64,000 nucleotides of DNA. It comes from Microvelia longipes. Lineage: Eukaryota; Arthropoda; Insecta; Hemiptera; Veliidae. Position numbers and translations under genes: made by a program. Below, piece after piece: positions 50,883-61,413 of this stretch (position 1 is its first letter; each line of letters begins with the position of its first letter). Under the pieces are notes generated by a model. The model saw only the letters and a program-made list of their open reading frames with translations. It did not search any database and was not told the DNA's origin. The stretch spans positions 28,015,527 to 28,079,526 of the forward strand of contig JACMZG010001863.1 of NCBI GenBank assembly GCA_018340805.1. Reading direction: 5' to 3'.

Positions 50883-51008
50883 AAAGTCTCGCGAAAATTT
50901 TTTTTCGTCATTAGGGACCTCTGAAACGGATTTGTGTCGTGGTCCGAGGTTCGAATTCCGCCATGACGCCTATCCCATTAGCGAATTTTTTCCAAGAAAT
51001 TCGCTAAA

Positions 51009-52140
51009 CTAAATAAAGTATAAATAAAAACTAAATCTTCATTAAGAAATATTTTGCTTTATGCGTGCCTTCATCCACAAGGTTGGCTAGACTGAAAATT
51101 ATTTATTTAATTATTTTATTAAGAATAATAGAATTTAGTTATCAAGTAGTTGTAATAATTGTTAACTAAATAGTGTTTTAGATCTTAACCCACAAATTTT
51201 GATAACGTAACTGAGATTTCATGTGAAATTTCTACCAGAAAGTCACTGCTGTACTGTAGTGCCTGTTTTAAATTTTCTAATGACATAAGTAGCTTATTAA
51301 AGGTATGATTTATTTATTTTTTTGGCATATTATTCTTAAATTAATTTATTTTAGGTTTTAAAAGTATCAATTTTAATGAATTTTGTTTGTTTGAGCCTTT
51401 GTTTGATTGTTTTGTCGATATAAATAACCCGTTTGCTGTTTTTTTTTTTCGAAGGAGATTCCCTAAAAGAAATTAATAATTTAGGTTATTAAACGTAAAA
51501 GTCTATATCTTGAAAACTTTTTAAAAAAAGTTTAAATAATTAATTTCGCATTATAAGATGTTCAAGAAAAAAATGATCTTGTATTAGTTATTTCTACGAA
51601 AATTGGTAGAATTGCATTTCTGGAAACTTTTTTTTGCAATTCACTGTTAAGTTGGCCAGCCTGAAAATTGTTTTCTCATTTCTTTTACTTATTTTAATTT
51701 ATGTGTATGCTTCTGCCGTCTTTTTCTTTTTAGAATGTAGATTTAAATGTGCGATAGTTATAGATTGTTAATATAAGTTGTGTAATTTATGCAAAATTGT
51801 TAGTCTTGGTAAGCTATAATTTTTTAATCAAAATAGATACATTGATTTATTTGTAGCGGATATCAAACTTTTAGCTTTGTTTAAGAGTCATTTGAATGAT
51901 AAATTTAGGTGAAATTTGCAACTCATTAAACTTTTGTTTGTGTATTGGCCTTAGTTAGGAATAGGCAAGTGGTTATAAATATTGTATGATTTGATACTAC
52001 CGAGTTTTGCAAAGCATACATATTGACAATTACATTGTGATTATTTTGTCTTTTCTGTTCATTTTAAAGCCATCTTACAGTTTCCAGTTAACCCGTTTGA
52101 CTATTTTTGAGTGAGGTAGTAATGCATGACTCCAGTTTTA
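51009..52140. other. AT-rich DNA without recognised gene
   Basis: Contains two loosely similar GTTGGCTAGACTGAAAATTA / GTTGGCCAGCCTGAAAATTG segments (51082 and 51651) that suggest an old duplication. Nothing else is recognised. Confidence 0.4.
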
Positions 52141-52330
52141 TTGAATTTTCATCAAAAGATGACGCTTATGAGGTTGTTAAGATGACGGAAGTAGAGGAAA
52201 GGGGAGGGAAGATATGTGTCTATGGTTAACATGATAACTCTCGAAGGCTTTTTCGAATCCAAAATAAACTTATTATCTAGCGATATGCTGCAGAGGTTAC
52301 GAAGCCTAAAAATAGATGACGTCATCATAA
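52141..52330 (+). mobile_element. Family C copy without TA tract
   Basis: TTGAATTTTCATCAAAAGAT, GACGCTTATGAGGTTGTTAA, GATGACGGAAGTAGAGG and AAGGGGAGGGAAGAT pass straight into ACATGATAACTCTCGAAGGC, which in other copies lies beyond the (TA)n tract. The copy ends with GATGACGTCATCATAATG, where TGACGTCA (52317-52324) lacks the usual TTAACCC. It shows the head and tail can occur without the microsatellite. Confidence 0.7.
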
Positions 52331-53496
52331 TGAAATGTTTGAAATAACGTTTATTTGGCATGCCTAGTCAAGTATGGTCGGTTTCATGTCATCTGTCTTA
52401 TGACATATATACTTCTTCTATTTATTATATATATATATAAAAGTTCCTAGTATGAGAAGAATTTTGATAATAATTATTTAATTATTCGTAGTTTTGCGAA
52501 CCATGAATTTTGCAAGAGCTGATGATTCGACATTTGCAATAGCTCGACAAAAAGTCATGTCCCATTCTGTTTCGTTACGCCTAATTTATCAGGGTGTCGG
52601 CACCCTCTCCCCACAGCTCTGTCGGCAGAGCTCAAAATCACTCTGCCAATTTCTCAAAATTCCAAAGAATATACAGTCAAGTGTACCAGAGACGAGCAGT
52701 GCACTCCCTTGATGCACTCCTAGGTTTATTAATTATATTGTTTTGAAAATTTATGTTTTGCCAAGCTCGGTAGTATAAAATAATAATAGTCTTGTATGCC
52801 AAGCATAACGTCAGTAAGAGAGCACTGTTCGTCCTCTGGTAATTACTTCACTTGCTGCCGGGCCTGACGGTATTGTCATGCATTCTATTCTAGTCTACCT
52901 GAACCATGGTTACATTACAATTGGTTACTTATACTGTACCTTGCTCACAGTCTCAAAGTTATTAGTAGTCTTGTTCATAAATTGATGTAATTAGTATTTT
53001 ACTACTTCTTTATTGCGAGTTACTAGATTAAGGCTCAATAGTTGCTAGACTTATTATTCCTATAATGCGTGGAAAACGGTCTAGAAGGTAATAAACTTGT
53101 AATACTGAGAAATCCGTTACAGTTATCTTCTCTAGATCTAATAAACCTAAAATACTAAGAGCTCTTAGTAATAACAAAAAAATATAGTATATTCATAATT
53201 TATGTATTTAGGTATACAATTTGATTCCATAGGTAAATATTTTATTTCTAAAGATAATTTGGCCTCTACTCAAGATCGTAATATTCTTCTAAAGTGAAAT
53301 TCAAATGCTTGGTCGATTAAGCTCATTCTTTATATTATCTTTCTCTTTCTAAACTACTCTAAAGTTGTGATGTTTGGTCTCCCAGGTACTTAATTGAGCT
53401 AGATTCTTTTCAGTCTAAATTTTTCAACTGTTAAACGACCGATACAATTCTGTTATAGCGTTTTCAAACTTTGATGCTATTTTTTTTCTGTTACAG
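52331..53496. other. Unassigned DNA with a GC-richer patch
   Basis: 52560-52730 is GC-richer (GGGTGTCGGCACCCTCTCCC, with the short palindrome GGGTGTCGGCACCC). The 72-codon plus frame across it has no recognised domain, start context or splice boundary. It could be a decayed repeat or untranslated exon. Confidence 0.35.
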
Positions 53497-53595
53497 ATCT
53501 GCTGTGTCAGTGCAGTTTGTCCGGGTTGCGATATTTATATATTTGTGCGATTATTTCGAGGAGTTTCGGGGAGTTTAAAGTCGGAAAATGTTTCG
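53497..53595 (+). CDS. Candidate first exon: 5' leader and start codon (ATG at 53588)
   Basis: This 99-nt stretch is clearly richer in GC and CpG than its flanks (TTTGTCCGGGTTGCG, TTTCGAGGAGTTTCGGGGAG). It contains an arthropod initiator-like TCAGT (53507-53511) and has an ATG in good context (GGAAAATG). It ends ATG TTT CG before a donor GTGAGC. The 8 coding nt leave phase 2, which the exon at 54147 completes. TTTTTTTCTGTTACAG just upstream could alternatively be a splice acceptor, making this an internal or second 5' exon. No TATA box stands out. Confidence 0.4.
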
Positions 53596-54146
53596 GTGAG
53601 CATCAATTGGGACTGATAAAGTAGCAAAGAATGGTGACTTAAAAAATCACTTACATTTATGTTCAAATCGATTTCGGCTTAACGTAATAACCACAGTGTT
53701 TTTTCGGGTTGTTTGCAATTAAAATGTGTGCGTTGTTAAATTATTAATTAAATTAATTAAATGTGCGATTAAATGTGTGTTAAAATCAAGTAATCTACTA
53801 GAGTAATTTGCCTTTTTGTCAAAAAGCATAATAAAAAGTTCAGAATATGATAGACTAATTAAAGATTAAGCACTAAGACTAATTAAGCAGTCGGCAAATT
53901 AAATTGAAAATACATCGCGTAAGTTAAACTTGTTTGAATCTAAATTATTAATTTACAGGGTGCACGTGTGCTTTAAGTACTAAACTATTGTATTATTGCA
54001 TATAAGCTCTTTCATTTTTTAAGTCCCTCATTATTCTTTCGTTTTTTGAACATGAAAAGACGTAGAAAGAAAATTGAAACGTCATTCAGCAATTTCCATC
54101 ATTCTTTCCTTCCATCATTCATCAATTTCCTTAACTCAATCCTCAG

Positions 54147-54195
54147 AACTTCAGCATCCATCGTCATTGGAGGTGCAGCCGCCGGTAGTTGCAAG
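54147..54195 (+). CDS. Candidate second exon (49 nt), N-terminus of small protein
   Basis: A strong acceptor (CATCAATTTCCTTAACTC, AATCCTCAG) and consensus donor (GTGAGTTG) bound a GC-rich 49-nt exon. Joined to 53588-53595 the frame reads MFRTSASIVIGGAAAGSCK: a basic start then a small, Gly/Ala-rich hydrophobic stretch. That could be a mitochondrial presequence or membrane-anchor segment. A second frame (LQHPSSLEVQPPVVA) is also open if the first exon is not its partner. The family is not recognised. It leaves phase 0, and a compatible candidate next exon is at 61363. Confidence 0.42.
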
Positions 54196-54522
54196 GTGAG
54201 TTGAATAACCCCATGATTATTTCATGGTACTAAGTACTCCGCGTTATCAACGCTGTATCATGAAATGTTCGTGGATTTATTCTGCTAGGGAAGACATCGC
54301 CGCTAGCGGGTAGCCATCATAGGATAGGAGGCTACAAAGGTTAGATTTAAAACTTACTTGCTATCACACACTAATTAAATTATCTCATTTCATGGCATAG
54401 CACCATGTCAACTAATTTCTTATCATTAAAGATTGATATCATTCTATAAATGAGCTGTAGGCTAGACATTGCGAGACAGAATAGCAGCACCTCAACATTG
54501 CATTACCCGATATATTTCGTTT

Positions 54523-54784
54523 AGATACTTATTTTTCGTACGTATTAGATCAGAGCAGTTTGAAATTTGTTACAAACAATTTTTGTACATATGTACCAAT
54601 ATGGATACTTATTTTTTTCATATTTTTCATTCAGAAAAAGGATTATTACGTATAGATACTTATTTTCCGTACCTATTAGATCAGAGCAGTTTGAAATTTG
54701 TTACAAACAATTTTTGTACATATGTAACAATATGGATACTTATTTTTTCATATTTTTCATTCAGAAAAAGGCTTATTACGTTGT
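54523..54784. repeat. Tandem duplication, 131-bp period, two copies
   Basis: AGATACTTATTTTTCGTACG, then TATTAGATCAGAGCAGTTTG, ATTTTTCATTCAGAAAAAGG is repeated at an offset of 131 bp with only a handful of differences. The two overlapping 103- and 111-codon frames over it are shadows of the duplication. Confidence 0.93.
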
Positions 54785-57539
54785 TAAAAACTTTATTTTC
54801 TTAGAAATGTTTCAGCCAAAACTAAGATTCCAAATTTTTATGCGAATTTCTTTTATTAAATCCAGACTAATTGAGTAACGAGTCGTAATTCTACTGCTCA
54901 AGCTATAACGCATAAACCGGAAACTTAAAGAAACAGATTTTTCTGCACGCATTTTGATCTTACTAAAAGTAACGCATTCAATTTAATGAGTTTATTTACG
55001 AATGAAAACCCCTACTTACCTTAATATACAAAATTTATTTGAAGCAATATTTCAATTCTCTATAATTAAGATGAATAATACACTGATATGACTAGACAAT
55101 CTTTAAGAGTAAAAAGTTTTCAAATTGTATTACAATAGTAGGCTTTGGTGAAGATTTTTGTTCTTAAATTCGGATCTAAGACTTAGATGTAGTCTGCGCT
55201 TTAAGGTATATCGTTACTCTTTTGCCCTCTTAGAAAATATATATTTACCAATATATATTTTATATGTTCATATATAAATATGAACCAATTGGTTATGAGG
55301 TGATGCAGAGAGGCACTAAGTACCTTTGCCGTACAATTTGTATAAACATCAACAATTGGTTGGACTTTTCGATATCAGCCTGTGTGTCCACGGGATTAAT
55401 ACATATCAGAAAAATCTGCTAATTTACTATTTGATCTATCTTGTAAAGCAAACTTTTCATACATTTAACATTTTGCTGCCAATGAATTACTGTCATAGAT
55501 TTGGATCAATGTGAATTCAATTGCCCCTGATCTATTTTTCTTTGAATTACTGACCGATCATATCATCAGAAATCGCTATTTTCACAGGCTGTCAGTGTCT
55601 AACTTAAAAATTCTATTTTATTTGAATTTAATAAGATTGTTGGATTTCATTATTCATTTTATATATTGGGCATAAACAAAATTCTTCATTTTTATAACCT
55701 ATTATTGTACTTTAAAGTTAATTTATGTATTTGATACCATTTATTTTATATTTAGTTTAATTAGTGTGTGTACTTCGATTATTTTAGATTTTATTTGTTT
55801 TGTCTTTCTTTACTGGTCGTATCAGATAAAAAAAGGATTAATTCGTTTTTAATGAATTCTTTGTAAATGTATAATAAATATTAACTTTAGTTAACAAATA
55901 TTTGAAATAATTTTTAGAGCATAGCGAAAGCAATTTATAACTCATTATACTAATTTACACTGGAACGGGTGCATTTTAAATCTCATATTGATTTAAGGTA
56001 AAAATGTGTTTCAATAATAAATATCTATTGAATTCATTGTTTAACAAGACTAAACTTAGTCCAAGATGCAACTTTGTCCAGCGTTTCGCCTTAATTGCAT
56101 TTTTGCGCTTGATTTTTATTACGTCGTTTTTTATAGTAATTACTATTAATAAAATAAATTAAACTTAATTAAGTTTAGGTTATTTCAACATCTATTGCGT
56201 AGATATTTTATGCATGTCAGTATTTTTGATTTGAGTAATTTAATGTTATTGTACGAGTAGATTGGGACTTCTTAGGTTTAGGAGTCCCACTTATTTATTT
56301 TGGTCATGTTAAAATTTATGTGTTATTTTTTTTTATTTTAAATGTAAACCAATCTAAATATTATTGTAATATATTACTTAATTTTTTAATTTGAAAAAAA
56401 TTAACACGATTAGAATAGTATGTAATACATTTTTGTATGAAGATAATATAAATAGGAGTACTTTATTTTGTTGTCCTACAAAAATGTATTCAAACGGCTA
56501 TCTAGCGTATCTATATCTATGGATATAGATATCTAGATGAGATAGAGATAGAATATCTAGGTGAGGGAAGTATTGTTATAAAAGTCATACACAATTTGAC
56601 ACTTGTCGTTAATTCTCGACGATTTATAGTGTCAAGAAGTAGCTACCTAATGTCGTCTCTATCTAGGTGCCTGGTAGATTTAAATAGTGCTAAGGACACA
56701 CGCGGTTTTTTCTCATCCTTCATCGTTCTAAGGATCACGATTTTTGAAATATAAGGGCCTTCTTTTCACTATTTTGACAGAGAAATGTAGAAAACTGTTA
56801 AGGTATATCGCGGGTGTTTCCCCGTATTATAAGACCGTATATTGTGTTATTAATATCTGTGTATATTATTATTATTAAGTCCGTATACTGTGTTAAAGTC
56901 AAATCGGTTAAAAATTAATTTTTCAGTGGAAAAACGATATGAAAAAAAATATCAGTGGATATTTTTCCAAAAAAATTCACTACAAAATTGAGAATTTTTG
57001 TGTGTGTTTTTTTAATTTTATTTTCATTATACTTAATTTTCTAACGTAAGTAGTAATTAAAATATTTTACCACATTCATATATAAAATGAGCTTATTTTA
57101 TATACTTTAATTAGCACTTTATTTCTGTACATGTTTCATTTCAATTCTGATTAAACCCTTGGTTTCTATACACATATTTTACATTTAACAATTATACATA
57201 AATTAAAAATAATCTATACATTTTAACTCTTTTGCATATTTTTCCTGAGGAGGAAAAAGCTTTATATTTATTTATTATTATCATTTTCACTTATATTTTT
57301 ATTTCCAGGTAACAGTGATATTGTTAAGTAAAACAAATTTAAACAAGGAAAAAATATTATATAATGATTATAATTTATCATCGAATGTTTGATACGGCTA
57401 AATTATTATAATGAATAATGATAGACATGGAATCCCATTCTGGTAACTATCGGTAAAGGTAGAAAAAAATGTTTTTTTTTATATTTATTATTTCTATTAC
57501 TAATTCTTCTTTTTTTTCTTAATTTTTCTATAACTTTTA
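54785..57539. other. AT-rich DNA without recognised gene
   Basis: Presumed intron of the plus-strand candidate gene. An acceptor-like TTTTTATTTCCAG at 57294-57308 leads into an AT-rich open stretch that resembles 44085-44120, so I treat it as repeat. GATATAGATATCTAGATGAG-type short tandems lie at 56508-56560. Confidence 0.4.
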
Positions 57540-58140
57540 TTACTTTTACTCATTTATATCGTGGATGAAAATTAATTAATTAATTAATCCATTAAATTAT
57601 GGATGAAAATTATTGTGTTATCACTGAAAATCAAAACCAAGTTATTAACCAAATAATCCATTTTAAAGTATTTTAAAGACCTAAAAAGTGGTTTTTATCA
57701 ATTTCTATATCTGTGTGTTCATGCTATAACTTAAGGTAGTATCTTCAGTCTCCCTACGCTCGACCTCAGAATATAATGGTTATCCAAAGTCTTGAGTGTT
57801 GTGTCTTCGGACTCACTTCGCTCGTCCTCAGGATGTAATAAAAACGGGTTTTTAAAATTTTTGATAACTCAGCAAAATGCGTTATTGTAGTTTTAACATA
57901 TCATCTTCCAGGCTGTTGCCTCACCAAAGCCTAAAGTCTGGTTTTTGTGCCAAATTTCAAGTCTCAAGCATTAACACTGCTAGCTGAGAGTTAATGCGTG
58001 ACACACACACAAGCAGCATGAGAAAAATCTATGGAACGTCATGAAAATCCCTAAAACGGATAATTATGGAAAAACCTAGGTTTTAGATTTTTGAGGAGAA
58101 CACAATGCTTTTCCTTTCCTACGATAGTAGATGAGGTAAA
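57540..58140. mobile_element. Family B unit with hairpin starts at both ends, inverted
   Basis: The left end ACTTTTACTCATTTATATCG..TGAAAATTATTGTG and the right end (complement: CTTTACCTCATCTACTATCG, AGGAAAGGAAAAGCATTGTG) are both the family B start, facing each other. Between them are CTCCCTACGCTCGACCTCAG and GGACTCACTTCGCTCGTCCT (GAGCGAAGTGAG on the minus strand). GTTTTTGTGCCAAATTTCAA and TAATGCGTGACACACACACA are also present. It could be an inverted pair of truncated copies or a variant with terminal inverted repeats. Confidence 0.65.
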
Positions 58141-58969
58141 GTAAAAAGTTGAAATAATAATGTAAACAAACAATGCAAAGAAATATTATGCAACTAGTTA
58201 ATAATTATATAATAATTGTAGTTACTTTGATTTTATCGGTCTGAAACGTATGTATTATGTTATGCATGTAATTATGTTTTATTTTTTACGATTTGCTTTG
58301 TACCTGTGCTTTGATTTCAAGTTCACAGAGCAAAAACTTTGTTGTATGTTGTTTTTGTGTAGAAGGTTTAGGTCTATTTTTGATCAAGGACCACTGTTTC
58401 TTTAAAGTGGATCAGAATGACCATTCCTCCATCTCCCTAATTTTATGCTGTAGCATACAGTTATATTAATATGGAGCCAAGGTTTCCCTTGAGTATATTT
58501 AGAGAATGAAGTGTTCTAAAATATCTATAAATATGCTATGTAAGTCAAATTGACTGCGTACCTATCAGTAAAGAATACATCCATCTTCTTTCATTGAGAA
58601 GGATATGAAACGACTACAAAATATATGAAATAACAATCGATATAAAAAAAACGAATATGTAAAAAATATTAACCTTCAACATTTTTCAAAAGATGAACAG
58701 TGATCATTGACTAATAGACTGCTAAGCCTTCAAGTTTCAGGTTGGAGTTTACTTGAATTTACAATATAGAAAGTACGTGTTTCGCCTCTACTCCAGCGGA
58801 TTCGATATGTTCTGCTGCTAGACTTGTGGAGCAGCACTGGGGAAGAGAGATGAAACTGAAGAAATTATAAAAAGGCTATGGTGGCTGTTAAGTGCAGTCT
58901 TATTTGAAATATGGCGCTGCATCCCGCAATTATCATGGTAATAATGTAAAGTTAATGATTTATGTTATT
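58141..58969. other. Unassigned DNA with a short GC-richer open stretch
   Basis: 58760-58870 is GC-richer and open in one plus frame (FASTPADSICSAARLVEQHW) but ends in a TAA and has no clear splice acceptor. It may be a decayed mobile-element fragment. The remainder is AT-rich. Confidence 0.35.
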
Positions 58970-59462
58970 TATACCGATTAATGAATGATTTATATTATTT
59001 ATACCGTAACAATGTATGAAAAGTATGCTCTAATGTAAGAAAGTATTACTCTAATAATAAATAATATTATTTATGACGTCATTTTTGCTAAGGCAATAAC
59101 GACTCATTATTGCTTTAGTTTTGTAAAAAATTAAAAAATACTAATTGAGTGAAAATTTAGTTCAAGTGTATCTATTTACGAAACTAATACGTATTCTAAA
59201 TTGCGCTTTAATGCGGCAAGTTAAGTTGCGTTTGATCATAAAAGTTAGCAGCATCAAGTGAGGTCCTGGATAGGTAACACCTGGTAATAAAACATATGTA
59301 TTTACTGTCTGAGGACGAGCGCAGCGAGTCTGAAGATGTCTGCAGTATAAATTAGATGATTTCAAAATTATGAGGCTGTGCGATGCGAGTCTAAAGTGAT
59401 GAAGATGAGCGTATGCCAATGTGGTGAGAGAAAATTACGAGATACCCCTCACCTGATTTTAG
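58970..59462 (+). mobile_element. Family B copy, core remnant to 3' end
   Basis: TTATTTATACCGTAACAATG, TTATGACGTCATTTTTGCTA (TGACGTCA at 59074-59081), GCAATAACGACTCATTATTG and a 5S-like TTGATCATAAAAGTTAGCAG, CATCAAGTGAGGTCCTGGAT, GGTAACACCTGGTAATAAA (59231-59291). CTGAGGACGAGCGCAGCGAG and CGAGATACCCCTCACCTGAT follow. A minus-strand 85-codon frame here is a shadow. Confidence 0.75.
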
Positions 59463-60081
59463 CGAATTTTTAATCTTACTGCAGTTTCAAATGATTTTTG
59501 ACATTCAAAAGTGGCAATTTTTCGATTTCATCGAATCCTATAAAATGGCTATACAAACCAAAAACACATCTACACCAATTTATCTAAAAATCTTTCAAAA
59601 TCATAGACATTAATAGCCCAATTAATTATTATGTATTATAGGTACACCATATATGAATTAAATGGTGTTCACATTAAGGTTTTAAACGTGAAACAATTCA
59701 TTATACCAGGTGTTGAACATTAAAGACTTGAAGTAATGATTCCACCCACTCTATTCACTCTGATTATACCCTTGAAGTCATAATAAGATTAAAGTTCTCA
59801 AAACTATTAGTTGTTAATATTTTATAGCTGATTCAATGTCTCGTGAGATTTTCTTCTCTTCACCTAGTTTCGTGAAGACCTTGACCACAACCTCTTTCAT
59901 GATGAACAACTTAAACGTCTATTGTTTTCATTCAACTTTCCAGCCAATAATAAAATAATACCTAATCAATTTGTTTGCAATTTAAAATGTTATTTGTTCA
60001 ATTCACGATATACTTTTTACTTTTATTGGTTAATATAGTTCAGTAGTGCACTGAAATGTGTATTATATTGGTTATAATTTC
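59463..60081. other. AT-rich DNA without recognised gene
   Basis: No exon or named repeat seen. Confidence 0.4.
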
Positions 60082-60200
60082 CACTTTTTCTCATCTGTTG
60101 TAGCTGTATAGGAAAAGTATTGTGTTCACTATAATAATCCAAGAACGAGATGTTATTAGAATTATTCGTTTAGGTAGTTTTAAGATGTGCTTATATAGGT
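60082..60200 (+). mobile_element. Family B 5' end fragment
   Basis: ACTTTTTCTCATCTGTTGTA, GCTGTATAGGAAAAGTATTG, AAGAACGAGATGTTATTAGA and ATTATTCGTTTAGGTAGTTT follow the first 120 bp of family B. Confidence 0.6.
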
Positions 60201-60295
60201 AAAGGTAAATTGCTACAAATAAATAGTAATAAAATTTGGTTGTAATAGTATTTATAATCGGGGGCAAATAATTTTTATAGCATTACAGTGCTAAA

Positions 60296-60440
60296 TCAAA
60301 TAATACGAATCTGAAGTCGATACGACTAAGTAACTGCGACAAACAACCGGGGAACTATTAGAAGACGGTTGAAAACAATATATTTTGAGAAGGGACTCGT
60401 TTTTGATGTGCGGGGAATGAAATAGGTCCATTGTTCATAA
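60296..60440 (+). mobile_element. Solo fragment of the foldback arm
   Basis: AATACGAATCTGAAGTCGAT, ACGACTAAGTAAC, GAGAAGGGACTCGTTTTTGA and GGGGAATGAAATAGGTCCA correspond to 48130-48290 of the foldback (CCGAAGTCGATACGACC..GAGTAGGGTGTCGTTTTCAA). The arm sequence therefore also exists outside the palindrome. Confidence 0.55.
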
Positions 60441-61362
60441 TGAGGAACATCTATGGTATATATCTTGAAAACCTGTCATACAAGTGGTTAATCTTAGTAG
60501 GGTATCCTTTTTGAAGCTGATCTGTAACATATAAAGGTTGGCATAGACTTAGCTTTTATGAGTTCACAAAATGTTGTGAAGAACTGATATTAGGAGAATG
60601 AGCGAAGTTTTGTATAAACAATGGAATCCTGATTTTTTAAAATTTTAATTTTAAACGATTTTGCAAAACAAACCTTTTTAATAAGGGTTTGTGTTAGATT
60701 TAATTAAACAACTTTTTTTAAACTATGATCGCAATATCGATTTTGGATACTGTTAAATGATATAATTTATTATAAAGCAATTTATTTACTAGTGCGTAGT
60801 GCCAGAAAGTGACGCATACGATGTTTATCGTATTTATGTATATTTTTTTAATATATGTTTTGTCTGTATACTTTTCTGGTATATTTATTTTTAAAGGCTT
60901 ATTATTTCTATAATCACAACGCACTCATATTTTTAAAATATTTTTTCTGTTATTTTGAAAAGATTAGATTGATTAAGTCGATTTTGAAAATGCTTCTCAC
61001 AGAAAAGAACAATTTTTATTATTTTGTGTAATATTTCACTTTCTATTTACCCTTTTTCATTTTTAACCCAAATCAGTTTTTATTAGTTCTCTGATTCTTT
61101 TCATTTTTTCCTACGTGTATAGATATTATACAATGTCCTCTGGGTTTTTATATTTTTATGTTAAAAATAATGAGGTAGTTGCAAAGCCTATTACTAGCAT
61201 TATAGCATTACTTTTTGTTCTTTTATTAACCATTATTTTATCCTATTGATGCGGATCCTTTTTTGTATTATATTCTTCTATAATAAAAAAATATATATTT
61301 TTTATATTTTGAAGTGTTGTTATTATATTTATTTAGTAATTTATGATGCCTTCTGTTTCTAG
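60441..61362. other. AT-rich DNA without recognised gene
   Basis: Nothing recognised; a 68-codon minus frame (60718-60924) is AT-driven. Confidence 0.4.
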
Positions 61363-61413
61363 GGAGTCTCAATGCGATATTTTCCTGAAGTCTACAAGGA
61401 CTCTGGGATCTAG
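61363..61413 (+). CDS. Weak candidate terminal exon
   Basis: A good acceptor (GATGCCTTCTGTTTCTAG) is followed by a 16-codon phase-0 frame GVSMRYFPEVYKDSGI and a TAG stop, with AATAAA near 61666. The phase fits the exon ending at 54195, which would give a 35-residue protein if no other exons intervene. That is short, and one-in-three phase agreement is expected by chance. Unrecognised sequence. Confidence 0.22.
   Translation, partial: GVSMRYFPEVYKDSGI

Larger units (their letters stand above)
47651..51008. mobile_element. 3.36-kb foldback element of family A
   Basis: Left and right halves are inverted copies over most of their length. From the left: the TTTAGCGAATTTCCTTTGGG hairpin and GGCGTCATGGCGGAATTCGA block, (TA)n, GAACGGATTAATATT..GGTACAAAAATC, TTGGTGACGTCATTAACCCC, GTCGATACGACCACTTTAAG, and two tRNA-like modules. 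Then come two opposed palindromes of about 500 bp, and the same parts mirrored to CCATGACGCCTATCCCATTA and AAATTCGCTAAA. The symmetry axis lies near 49260-49330, and the only clearly single-copy part is about 49140-49270. Reading frames inside are shadows. No target-site duplication is evident. It may be one foldback transposon or nested insertions of several family A units. Confidence 0.85.

Noticed and set aside
57309..57400. Open stretch after acceptor TTTTTATTTCCAG
   Set aside because: The sequence around it (AACAGTGATATTGTTAA) resembles 44105-44125, so it is probably a diverged repeat; codons are AT-driven.
58775..58872. Open stretch FASTPADSICSAARLVEQHW considered as hAT transposase tail
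   Set aside because: It lacks the SERxFS-type motif that defines that domain, and no upstream transposase sequence is visible.
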